Shown: one piece after another, positions 33,986 to 59,705 of the stretch
Position numbering within the stretch: the stretch's first letter is position 1
Layout of the letters: each line of letters opens with the position of its first letter
Origin: Apostichopus japonicus
Taxonomy: Eukaryota > Echinodermata > Holothuroidea > Aspidochirotida > Stichopodidae
DNA: 64,000 bases
Assembly (NCBI RefSeq): GCF_037975245.1
Contig: NC_092570.1
Coordinates: 2,685,501 to 2,749,500, forward strand
Reading direction: 5' to 3'
The notes under the pieces: generated by a model
What the model was told of the DNA's origin: nothing
Database searches by the model: none
Seen by the model: the letters and a program-made list of their open reading frames with translations, nothing else
Made by a program: the position numbers and the translations under genes

Positions 33986-36900
33986 TATGGGAAAGTGAAT
34001 GTGAAGGAAAAACGTTGTCTTTCCTTTCGCTTTCCATAAAGATGAAAACAGCATGACATTTTGTAAATGATTTCCATTTTTGTTTATGAAAGTTACACTT
34101 TTGCATTTTAATCATAGGTGTTCTTTTCCTCCAGTTTGGAGGAGGGATGGGGTGACACAGGTGGAGTAAATGAAAAAAGCGGGGTTGGGGGGTTGGAAGG
34201 ACTTTGGTGAGACACAGAGATGTGGTGTACGGCGTTGACAAGGTACATCCTAATGATGATGCAGTTAATTTGTGTTCGATCTTCATTCCTAAAGTCATGA
34301 ATTAAAGGTGCCTGATAGAATTGAAAGAGATTTATCCCACGAATCTTATTTTAGAATTCGTCATGGTACTCTCCGTAGCATTCATTTTCGAAACATGAGT
34401 GTATCTCATTTGATATCTCATTGTTTCAAAAAAATAAATCATGTGTGGGTGTCATATGACAATAAATAGACATAAGATTTCACTTTCGTTTTATGTTGTT
34501 TTGATACATCGCTATATGATTGCCGTATGAATGGAGGCAGTCGTGTGACTATAGACTCCTCTTGGTATAAAGTTTTACGGCAAATGTTTTACACTCAATA
34601 ATAATAATTCCAAACTTTTTGTAAGTTACAATTAATACTATTTCATGTCAAGAAAGTAGAGAGAGAGACAGAGAGGGAAAAGAACGCAATAACAATAGAC
34701 AATGTAATCAAAAATGAAAAAAATATTTTTGAAACTTATTGATTAGGTTAATATCATTCGATCAATCGATAATAACATTTTTACAAAATATGTGATTACG
34801 TTAAAATGACGATTATGAACACAGCGAAATGAATTATAACTTATACGTAATTGTAACTTGGTGTCGCATTTGCTAATCACTTGTGTGTAATAAAGCGATA
34901 GGGCTACACACACTGAAAATGAGGAATGTATTTGTGTATTGATCGTAGTTATCTGATGTTTTTTTATTTGCTTCATATTATTACAGGTTCCATGAAGCCA
35001 TGAAATATCAAGATGTACACCTAATTACCATAGCGATATTATTGATATATGTAACTGTGAAGAACATTAGATGAGTCAACTCTGACGTAATTATGGCGTC
35101 ACAATCAAGTCTCGTTAGCCTACATGGAGTATCGTCACTAACCTTTTCTGGAAAGTTGCCAAAGGCTATACGAATGGAATGAAATCATTCGTCTTTCGAA
35201 GGAACATTGATAACGTCCCAATGATATTTTTCTCATTGTCGGCCATTTTGTTTTTGTTTTTTGTTGAGCATCAATCATATCAATTGAAAGACAATACTCG
35301 ACCTAGTAATGGAAATAAGAACGCATTATTGGTTGTTGTATCATTATGGAACAGGATAGAATTTTGAAATGTTATGTTAAGCTGTACATTTGAATATGTT
35401 GGTGCAATGCAAAATATAGCTTTCACGTCATTGTTGAAACCTTGAGAAAAAAATATATATACGGATTGTGTTAATATGAGTTAAATGCCAATATCTGTTT
35501 CTTCTTCACTAATGATAAACTATTGTAATGAGAGTTTTTTTTAAAGAGTCGGTAGGTTATTTTCATTGCCTATTCCCAGTTTCATAATCTATGGTAACAC
35601 GTTCATTCCGTAATAACTTAACTTTTACTGCAATTGGTTTTTGACATCAAATTTTGAAACTTTGAATCAGAACATGACAGTCAGAAAGTTTGGTAGAACT
35701 ATATATATTCAGTTGGGTTTTTAGATATTCACTAGCATTATTAGATGGCTCCCAAAGAATAATAAGCCATATATAACAAACCTATGATGTCCATTTGTAT
35801 ATATATTGTTTGATAATCCCATGGTTCAGTATGCTTCTTAACGTCAGACACAGCAAAGATTATGCGGCTGTACGTTTATTACAAATTAATGAAAGTAATT
35901 ATTGTTGATTCATTATAATAAAGGATACCATTGAACACTGGTTATTTTATGATTATCACCTTTACTACTAATTAGTACATATTGAAATAGAAATTGGAGC
36001 ATTACTTAAATAACAAACTACACAATGCCTTTTTTTTTTTGCTTAGAGAAAGTGAAATGATGAAGCTAGTCAATGAACTAACTCTGTATAAAGCAGGGAA
36101 AAAAAAACAAAGAAAAAAAAACAACCATAAGAAATTAAAACATAAAATTCTGCGATTTTCAGACATAACATTAATATAGGACTAAATAATGAATTTCTAC
36201 TTATTGGAGTTTTCACCTGTTCGCTCCCATAGGGAGGATGACATATGCTATATGACATATTGTTTCTATGTTATATCCAACATCAATCAATTAATTTTTG
36301 AATTGCAATATAAATGAGTATTTCAACAAAAGTGATGATCTAATAAATTGAAAACAAAATTGTACAACACACCGCTTTTCTACTCTCCAAAACCTGTGTA
36401 TGAAAGTAAATGTAAGTATTCTGTTAGGTTTGATACATCTGACATAACAAAATGATAAAAATTTAGATCCAATCATTTCGGAAAGATATTCACTATGCCA
36501 TTATTAGTATTGTCTTTAAATCAGAATATTAATTAGCTCATTTGAAAATCAGCATATTTATACATACATTTCATGTGCTGAAAATGGGAATTTCTATTAG
36601 GTATACGGGTATATTCTCTAATTGAATAAGCAAACAAAATTGGTTCAACATAAATCACACAGTCAATGTGAACATAATAGGTGAAGAAAGAAATTCGAAA
36701 TTTGAAATTGTTTTGAAGATGTGATTAATCATTTTACCAAATATGATTTAAAAAAAAACAACTCTGTGGTTAACCCTTCTTCCCATCGAACCATTCACTT
36801 AATGAGCATTCCTTATTAAAATTCAGAACGTTTTCACTCTGGTTTCAATTATTGACATTGGTAAATCTGTATGTTATTCTCGATGGAACTTAATTCTAGT

Positions 36901-39348
36901 TATAAGCAAAGTGGATGCAATAAAAGGTTCACATATTTGACTTTTTAAGTTGGAAAAGACGAAATGAATTTAGAGAAAACAAAAATTGATAAAAAAGCAT
37001 ACTAATTAAATGAAACATTTCACGAAGAGAAAAGTCGTTGAACTTTTCAAATTGTTTTTCTGTTCTCAAACCTGAAATGCTTGGATACTCGTGGGTTGAT
37101 TCCTTTCATTAACCAAGCTGTTGCTTAAACCTTTTCAAAGGTTTCTTTTATTCATCACATTTAATCTCATCTCATATTCATTTTCCCTACTTACTCGAAG
37201 TCTACGTAAACACTTCAGATATTCCATTCATTCTCAATGTGTTTCAGTTTTCTCGCGGTCTCTGTACCTGTCAATTTTTTTCCCCACATTCAGGCAAGAC
37301 AATCTATTCTATGTCATAAAATGACCCGCATTATATGCAGTCACTTTAGTCATAGAATGAAAACAATGTGTCAGCAAAAGTTAGTTGCATTTTCGATGTT
37401 TTGATCGCTGTGTGATACATAATGACTTTCTTAAACCTATACACTAACACGCCAACTTCCTTGTGTAATATATCGGTTAGGTTTTGCATTCGTATGTAAA
37501 ATCATACATGCAGTCATGTGTAATCCCCATTATCCCCGAACTATACAATATATAGCGTTGCCGTTTGCACACACAAAAAACAGCAAGTAAAATGAACATC
37601 ATATATTATACATAAGTAATTGAAATCTTAATATTTCATTTTGATGTAAAAAAACTTATCAAAATACCGTTATGAAAAACCCACAATATCGAAGTACTTT
37701 TGGAAAACATTCATTGAAACGTTTTTGTTTATATTCCCATTCACTTGAAAATGTTCATACAAAAGACAGATGGAAAATTATATGTAATAGGTATGAATAA
37801 ACTTACTAGCATTAGTATATTTCTTCTAAATTACCATAAATCATACAGAAAATTACTACTAAAGCAATTATTGTTACAAGCATCATCGTATGACATATAG
37901 CAAAACTTTCCCCTCATCTCAACTATGTGCACTTCTATGTCAAAGTGGGTTTCTGATTTTCTCTCGAATTATAATTGAATTATGAATATACATTCGGTCA
38001 TGATTTCCTCTTCATTTCATGAATTGTTTTTTAATAAATATTTACACTTCATTTTCAGATACCAAGGTTCATTATCCTTCTCAAATTATTGAATAAAATC
38101 ACCTTAAAACGCAGTATGTATATCCTCGCCACTTTTACACCTTTTTTTGTTGCTTTCAAGCAGTATAATGTAATGTATTACTTGCAAAAAGAAATATACA
38201 GTGAGTTTTGCATTGTTATGAACAGTTTGCAAAAGTGCTGTTTCAGACTTAAGTATTACTTTAACATCTACAGAGGAAAAAGAAAGGCGATATTTGATCT
38301 CACATATTTTCAGGCAACGAATTGTATTTCTTTGTAAACTCAAGTAAAGAAACGTGCCAGCATATAAACTTCAAATCTTTACATACAGAAAAAAATGATT
38401 TCATTTTGAGAAAGATTTTTATTAAAATTGGCCAGAGCTCAATATGAAATTTAAGGAAGAAAAAGTAGCTCAAGTTGATAATTGGTACTACCGGATACCG
38501 GATACTGGATCTTCTCTTGACGACAGCATTGATTTATTTGTAGTCATTTCTTGATTATTTTAAGATAATATCCTTTTGATCAAGTCTTGTCGCACATTAA
38601 ACATACTTTGGCTAGACTTTTCCTTACAAGTTCCTAATTACATTAGGTTAATGAACGGCCTCGATGTTTTTTTTTTCATTCGCACACATATTTTTCGAGA
38701 ATTCACAAAGACACAAAAATTATCCTCTGTGACTGGAAAATTTTTTTCCTTTTCCTTGGTCGTGAACTTGTTTCTGCTCTACCCGGTCGGCGGTATTAAA
38801 TTGAATACGGTTTCAAGAAAACCGGGATATTGAATTACTTTCCGGTGGAAAATGTCTTTTGGATATATTACCAACCGTAAACCATTAAGTTCCACCGAAA
38901 TTGGTAACCGCGGTCATAGGTGCGTAAAGATCGGAGGTTGGGATCTCGTAAAAACTATTTTCCATTATAGCCTCGAAAATCTAAAAAGGGAAACATGAAA
39001 TACATCGTACATCGTACATCGTACCAGAAAATAATCACGGTTCTCATATGAAAATTTTTTCTTTTTACAAGATTTAACTTTCTATTCACTAATGAATTAT
39101 AATATAGGTAAATATGTAATAAAATAACAAATCCAAATTAACAACTAAACAAAGAAAAGCAACAGTTGGTATCGCGTGGTTACTCGTTGGCTCAAAAAGG
39201 ACGAAAGGTGAATTAATTATTTGACACAACAGATTTGTAGAAGACGTTAGCACAAGGAAACTTGGAGAGCATTCAGAGATGTAAACTCTAGGGTTTATAT
39301 TTATAGTGCATTTAATGTTATATAAAATGTTACTGTGAACAAGTTTAC

Positions 39349-53078
<13,730 letters not shown>

Positions 53079-56000
53079 CTGAAGAAAAACAAATAAAACT
53101 CTCTGTTGATTGGAGTCGTTAATATTTCTTTAAATATGCTAGCAATATATCAAATTATTCCCATGTACGTCAAAAAAGTGCCAGTTAATTAAGCGTGAAA
53201 AATGAAATAATATTAGAGTACTGAAACCAAAACTATTTTACGACAGTCTGAGAATCATATCTTGATTTGTATTATGTCAGCTTTTGTTTGTTTGTGTAAT
53301 ACAATATATCCTAAATTTTTGTATATACCTCAATGATCTAAGGTTAATTTATTAGATTATTTACAAAAAATATCGATAGATTATCCTGGCTCAAAAAGAG
53401 TTGTCTCAAGATATAACTTTTCCGTCTTTAGTTTTAACAATAGCTAATAGTTTTCTTCTTTGCTACTCTATTGCATGCACGAAATGTCGAACGTTACCAT
53501 CCATTATAATGTATTGTCCAGCTATTTCTTTATTGTAAATTATATTATTCATAAGAAGAACCCTCGGGTACTTACTTTTGGGATCTCTTCTAGATTTGAT
53601 AAATATATTTATCTAAGTACTTTTAGGGAATCATACTGCCTATTGTTTCGGCAGACATATAAAAACTTATACCATATTAAAACTTTACTTAAATGTTATT
53701 AAAAACTTTTAAATGCCACTACACGAAAGACTGGTAATTCGTATTGTTTTGTAAGTTTAAAAGACAATTTACATTTTGTATAATTTCAAAAGTTAAGCCC
53801 CATTCACACTTTTAGTTGTCACTCTTTTTTGAAATGTTCTTATATTTTACAATTATTAAAGAGTGAATGAGTTTCACGATGCTTTTAAATTATGCCCTTG
53901 TATCGTAATCTGTTTTATGTTCTTTCATTTACAAATTTGATGTCATGTTCTTACTACTAACATAAACCCTCGTTGAAAATACCGTAAAAGGGTGACAGGG
54001 TCATTTTACAGTTTGGTATTCCCAAAAGACGTGAATATATACGTTTCTTCAAAACTAATACCGTGGAATAGATATTATTATCGTTAACTTTCCGTCAGCA
54101 TGATTGGAAACTCATTTTTTTGTACTTCAAATGATTCATTTTTTTTCACATTGTCAATCTAACCAATTGGTACATAGGAATTGATCACTTGGATTTTACG
54201 TCCTCATTCCAAGCAACTTCAAGATTGCAATCCACAACTGATTAATTGCGATTTTGTAATTTTTTGGGCACATATTTCGGACAAATAACCTGAAAATTTG
54301 GAATTTTGTACGTTCTTTATAAGATACCTTACACTCAGAGTCAAGTTAAAGCAGCATAGTGATGGTTGACGAATACCATCACCAGGTATGAATATCAAAG
54401 GAAATGCATAATCACGACCTTGTTTTGTCTCAAAAAACTAAAAAATGATATTTTGGCAGAGAACTGACAATAATCTTCCCTTTGAATAATTAATAAATGA
54501 GTAATAACAATGATTAAAACCCTTTATGGATAATTTTGTAAACTGAGTCTGAGTTTTGGCTTTTGTTTATTAAGAATTATACACCAAATTGATCTATATA
54601 TTAATTAAATAGTTTCTATATAAGCTGTTGTGAAGGTAAACAACATAATGCCATACAGTTTTTGGGTGAAAACATGAGCATTTTACGCAATATCACTGAG
54701 TATGAAAGAGACGAATTCCAATTTCGACAGGTTGGATTTTGCTTCGAACAATGGGTCGTATTACACATACTATGTCGAAGACAATGGATTCCATGGGCAG
54801 TATTTTACCCCTCACCACTTCAAGGGGGTAGGTCAGAACATGTCTAGCTAGGATGAAATAATTTCAGTAATTTTAACCTTACAAAAGTAGGCAATTTTTT
54901 ACTCTCTGCATATATCTGCTAATAAGATGGTGTGTTAAACGCCTAAGCGTACGTAAACTACTAACATTACCCTAAGAGTAACATGGTGCTCTATCAACAC
55001 ATTCCAAATGAAATCGACTGCTGCGAGAAGGACGTTGCATATCATTAATATTTCCTTAATTATGAAACAGGTAACAGTATTAGCCATTTTGTTCTTTAAT
55101 CAGATGGAAGTAATTTGCAATTTTTCTGTAATTTATGTATCAACGTTGCGGTGGTAAGGTTCTAGTTGGGTGTAGGCGGTGCCTAAGATATTTGACATAT
55201 TTCAGAGCTGCTTTTCTGCTTAAAAGTTTGAATTATTGTATATATTGTATATTTATAAATGTTGGCTACATTGATATTGTTTATAGACTTATAGAAAGAT
55301 GGAGTTGCCTCTTGTTGGACACAATTATATGTGTGGTGTATTTTTTACTATCATCATTTTAAGTTTTGCTTTTCTAGTTATTTTACAATAATTATGTAAA
55401 TGATGTATATATATGGTATATTTATTACTGTTTTGTACAATAACATTTTCAATAAACTGAGTGAAAATTAGTCATTTTGTAGAATTGTAAAAACTTGTTT
55501 TAAATTAAGAACGAATTACGCGAGGGGCAGACATGCTAGATTAGAATGATTCACATTCAATTTTATTGAGGATGACGGGTGCGGTGGGAAGGGTTGGTTA
55601 GGCGATGAAAAGACAAAAATATAAGTAGTATTTTTATCCTCCAGAGAGTGTTTACCAGAGGTGGTGTTAATCCAGTCGATTGAAACAAACGAATCACTGA
55701 AAAACTGGGGATTCAACAATAAATAAACAAATAAAAGAAGAACAGACACTCTGTGTCGTTCTTCATCGCCCCTTCTTCATCACTAATCTCTATCACAAAT
55801 CCATTTCGAAGTTTAAGGAGTCTCCCAAGGACAATCAAACAAGTCTTTCTGCCACCCTACTTCATTCAAAACAAGCCGTTTTGGTTTGAGCTGTTTTAAG
55901 GTTGATACGAATTTTGGTTTTCTCCTACTGCAAGTTAAAATCACCTTCCTCATTCTCTGCTTTTTTTAGTAGGTCACATATACTTTAAGTCATCCGACCT

Positions 56001-58622
56001 TTTTTTCTTAAGTTTTACGAGGCCCCTTTGGTTTTTCTTATGATAATTATCTCTTGATAGAAATAATCTATTATCTATTATCTCAATTATTTATTATCTC
56101 TTGATAGGGGGTAAGTTTGGAGAACTGAGGGCAGTACACACATTTTCTTACTTCATAAATGAAATTTATACAATGTGTGAAGTTGCAACACAAATGGTGC
56201 TGTCAGAATTGCGTTTAACTGAAAAATCAAATGGTGCATTCTGAGACATAATTAGACTACAAATTATGTGTATCATTCAGTATAAACGGTTGTGCTAATA
56301 AATACTTTCCGATTTTTGTGTGACGATGAAAATCGTTGTGTACACCGCCACTTCACCTTGATCCGTTCCTAAGGGCGTCCTGTACCCGAAGGAATGTCTT
56401 ATTATTCCCCGACTGAATGTAAGCACATCCTTACGAAAGAGGTGGACACATAACCTATCCTCCAACCCTGTACGTAATACGCTGAACATTTCATGACTAT
56501 TTTGTAAAACAGTTTACAGTCTATACCTGACAACACATTTGTCCTGTACAATCAGAAAGTTTACTACAATTTAAAACAACATTTACCTTTGAACAATTTG
56601 CTGCTAAACTTGTGTTTACGAATAAAATCATTCAATTTATTGATTCATAACCACAGTTGAGACTGTTACACATGGGCTTCCATTTTGTTTCATATTTCAA
56701 GCCAGTTTGAAGCACGTATACGTTTACGTCCTTGTCGTACGAATGAGAGGATGGAACTTTTAGATCCGGATTTGGAAGGTGACGTAGAGCATGTTATCTG
56801 TCATACGAACAAACTATATGTAAACTACAGCAGGAAATGTATGTCACAATCTATGTTACTTTACAAGATCTCGAGTTGTCATAACGTGACAAGTGCGAGA
56901 TCGTGAATATAATTAATAAATCAAGTATTAGAATATGGTATCGAAAGCACGTTCAACTGTGTCGTCAGTACATGCCTGTCACACTCTATGCTACTTGACT
57001 GTGTTTTTTAGACGATGATCGAAGGTTCTTAAAGGCATTGAAGATTCGCCCCAAACCGCGTGCAGCCATCTGAAGAAAAAGTTAACTTTCCGTTGCTTGA
57101 AAGTGAAGTTTCCTTCTTGTCGCTACAAAATTCAGACAGTAATGAAACTTGATACCTTGTTATCTTTTAACTAGACCCGAGATGTCCATCGCTGCTATGT
57201 ACACTGTGTTGTGGGTATTGACCGTAGCTATACATGTATTGACTGTACAATAGTGTATAATTACCGACGGTAAGCAAGTTTGTGTGTATTTTCTGGCACC
57301 GATGGTGGTGTCTAACACTTCTGTTACACCTCCTTCGAAACTAGGTCAGATTACCGGCATCAGACGTTTCTTTGTGAGCGAGTCTTCACTCCCTTTAATT
57401 TACAAGATCTTGAGATCTATAGGTGTCTTAACGTGACAATTGCGAGATATTTAATATAATTAGCAATCAAGTATTAGACTAAAGCACGTTCAACTGTGTC
57501 GGCAGTAGATGTCTGTCACAATCTATGCTACTTGATTGTAATTTTTAACGATGACCGAAGGGTCTTATAATTCACTTATTTTCTTATCCCATTAGCTGTG
57601 CTTGATGATTATCTCTAGTTTAGCTTTATTATACATAAGTACTCAGGAAAAAAAACCCACAGTGGACTGACTGAAGTCCATGTTAACGTTTTAATGTTTT
57701 CGATGTTTTGATGTGACAACGCTTTTCAGTTAAGAACTAGTAATTGCTGATTTTTGAGGATAGTTAGTTACTCAACTGTACATTTCGCGATATTGGACGA
57801 TATTCAGCTCTGGGATTTTTAATTGAACGGATCGCCAACTTTTCAGAAATGTTCATTAATTTTTTCTGTTTTGGTGTATAAAACATATATCTCTTAGATA
57901 TCAGATATTTGATCTGCAGATTTTCGTTCTTGATGTGGCATATGTGATATGTGTTTATTTTTTTTCTAATGAAATGCTCGTCGGAAACAACTACATAATT
58001 GCATAATTATGGTTATGCCTTGGAAAAGTTCAGCGATTATGGTTACTTTCGGTTTAAGCTGAAGCTTAAAATTCAATTCTCAGAACTTAAATCTGACAAA
58101 CCGACCATGACGTTTGTCAAATAAGGGGAATTTTTTTTAGCAAAATCCTGCAAAGAATATCTATACTACTTCAAACAATTCATCGTTGAAATATCTTTAT
58201 TCTTTAAACCATAAGAAACATTTCTTTCTTTGCTGGACTTACAAGATACCAGAATATCAACGATTTTACTTACTCCAGCAAGCTGAACAATTAATCGGAA
58301 ATTTAACAGTAGACTTACTCGGTATGTTAGCTTCTGATCAAGAATCTGAAGACAGGAAAAAAACAGACGATCTCGCTGGAACTGACTGAATTTAACGACT
58401 TTTTAATAGAAAATAGGGAAAATATAAGTACTTTGCTAATGTGTACTTAGCTGCTTCATTTAATATTAAATAAAATACACATTCAGCTTCAAACTTAGAT
58501 CAATAGATATTGGGCCGTTTTACAGAATTTTTGTTTTTTGTTTTTTGTTACAAGTCAGTCAAAAGAGCAAGAATAGGAACAAATTCAATCCGACATATTT
58601 TACTTCTGGCAATTTCCTTAAA
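53079..58622. other. Region between the receptor and the GPCR; no firm gene
   Basis: The receptor's missing 5' exons (signal peptide, promoter) should lie here on the minus strand, and a 49-base candidate at 55704-55656 is described under findings. On the plus strand there are two exon-like frames, at about 54690-54845 and 58141-58389, neither assigned. A direct duplication lies at 56850-57568. Otherwise AT-rich DNA without recognisable content. Confidence 0.5.
56850..57568 (+). repeat. Direct duplication, about 180 bp, 540 bp apart
   Basis: 56850-57033 and 57395-57568 match at about 80%: TTTACAAGATCT, AACGTGACAA, TCAAGTATTAGA, GCACGTTCAACTGTGTCG and CACACTCTATGCTACTTGA versus CACAATCTATGCTACTTGA, ending in GAAGGTTCTTA or GAAGGGTCTTA. 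The 360 bases between are single copy. Confidence 0.85.
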
Positions 58623-59705
58623 ATGGAAATTAATTTTCGACAATTAATAGATGAAAAGTTACTTCCTAACACAAGGAACATTCTAAATATGGAAAATTGT
58701 TCTACCTCTTATAACATTTCTGACCGTTGGCCACATTGTTCCCATAATTATGTTAAGTTATCTAACTGGCTTTTGTTAGGTCTTTTAGCATTAGCCTCAA
58801 ATGTTTCATTTTTGATCATAATAACAACACACACGAATTTACGAAAATCTAGCGTCTGTGTTTACCTGATCGCATTATCGTGTGTAGATGTATGTACAAC
58901 GCTTCTATTCTTAACATGTTTTTGTTTTATCCTGGTAGATCTGAGTAGTCCTTATAGTAAATATTCTCCCCACAGTTTGATGAATTCGACAATAGTGGTT
59001 CGAAATGCATTTCAATTCATATCCTTATTCCTTATTACATTGATTGCCTTTGAGCGTTATAAAAGTACTTGTAGACCGCTTGAAAATTTAGGTTTATCAC
59101 CAAATCTAAAGTTACGCTGTTGTGTAACAACAAGCGTTATCTGCATTTCTGTGGTTCCTCTAACTATTATTTCTGCGTTTGCTTCTCTACCTTTACTGGA
59201 TGCAAATAATGGTTACCTACCAACCATACTACATTCAAGCTATGTGTTCATTTCTCTTGACGTTATTACTCTCTTGGTTGTTGTATTACTATCCTACAAA
59301 GTCATCAAAGTATTTAAAATGAAAGTTAATATGGGGGATGCTGTTGCCAGAATACATCGTAAACAGCAGCGGCAGTTGACCATAATGGTATTGGTAAACT
59401 CTTTTGTTTTCCTATTTCTGGTGCTATTTCAGGATATCGTGATTCCATTTCTTATTATATCAGGACCAGACGGAATTCGAACTAACACGTATTTCAATCT
59501 TGTATGTTTTTCTTCATTGCTTAATTCTGGTATCAATCCTATCATTTACAACATATTTGGCAGTCGTTATCGAAAAGCTTTCTCGAATACATTCAAGTGT
59601 TGTAAAATACGAACATTATGGTATAGAGAAGGTCCGCAACAGGAAGACATAGAAATGAATACACGTGAAACTGCTGATCAACATTTGTCTGTAACTGCAC
59701 TCTGA
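58623..59705 (+). CDS. Rhodopsin-family G-protein-coupled receptor, intronless
   Basis: One exon of 360 aa. Seven hydrophobic helices lie at about residues 49-70, 77-102, 122-147, 165-186, 205-229, 251-280 and 290-311. Class A marks: Asn60 in helix 1 (ALASN), Asp89 in helix 2 (ALSCVD), ERY at 144-146 at the end of helix 3, and NPIIY at 305-309 in helix 7, followed by a helix-8 segment and a Cys pair (326-327) that may be palmitoylated. The N-terminus has two glycosylation sites (Asn25, Asn31) and no signal peptide, as usual. Oddities: no Cys at the top of helix 3, no Trp in helix 4 and no CWxP in helix 6. The frame is open upstream to about 58545 but has no ATG before 58623. Invertebrate deuterostomes carry large families of such single-exon receptors; ligand and subfamily cannot be told. 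Confidence 0.92.
   Translation: MEINFRQLIDEKLLPNTRNILNMENCSTSYNISDRWPHCSHNYVKLSNWLLLGLLALASNVSFLIIITTHTNLRKSSVCVYLIALSCVDVCTTLLFLTCFCFILVDLSSPYSKYSPHSLMNSTIVVRNAFQFISLFLITLIAFERYKSTCRPLENLGLSPNLKLRCCVTTSVICISVVPLTIISAFASLPLLDANNGYLPTILHSSYVFISLDVITLLVVVLLSYKVIKVFKMKVNMGDAVARIHRKQQRQLTIMVLVNSFVFLFLVLFQDIVIPFLIISGPDGIRTNTYFNLVCFSSLLNSGINPIIYNIFGSRYRKAFSNTFKCCKIRTLWYREGPQQEDIEMNTRETADQHLSVTAL

Larger units (their letters stand above)
22267..39348. other. 17-kb stretch with no supported gene
   Basis: No exon with recognisable protein content and consistent splice sites was found on either strand between the SLC7 stop and the last identified receptor exon. Open frames are 60-95 codons, lowly biased and without family resemblance. 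The region may hold the 3' end of the receptor gene (a possible last exon is described under findings at 30598-30672) and carries the tandem repeats listed separately. Two short frames with signal-peptide-like starts are noted under findings or rejected. Confidence 0.6.

Noticed and set aside
33870-34298. Minus-strand frame of 142 codons
   Set aside because: Partly the 137-bp satellite; no recognised domain and no acceptor or donor at useful places.
38842-38900. Short inverted repeat CGGTGGAA / TTCCACCG
   Set aside because: Eight paired bases with a 39-base loop; no flanking duplication or longer ends, so chance cannot be excluded.
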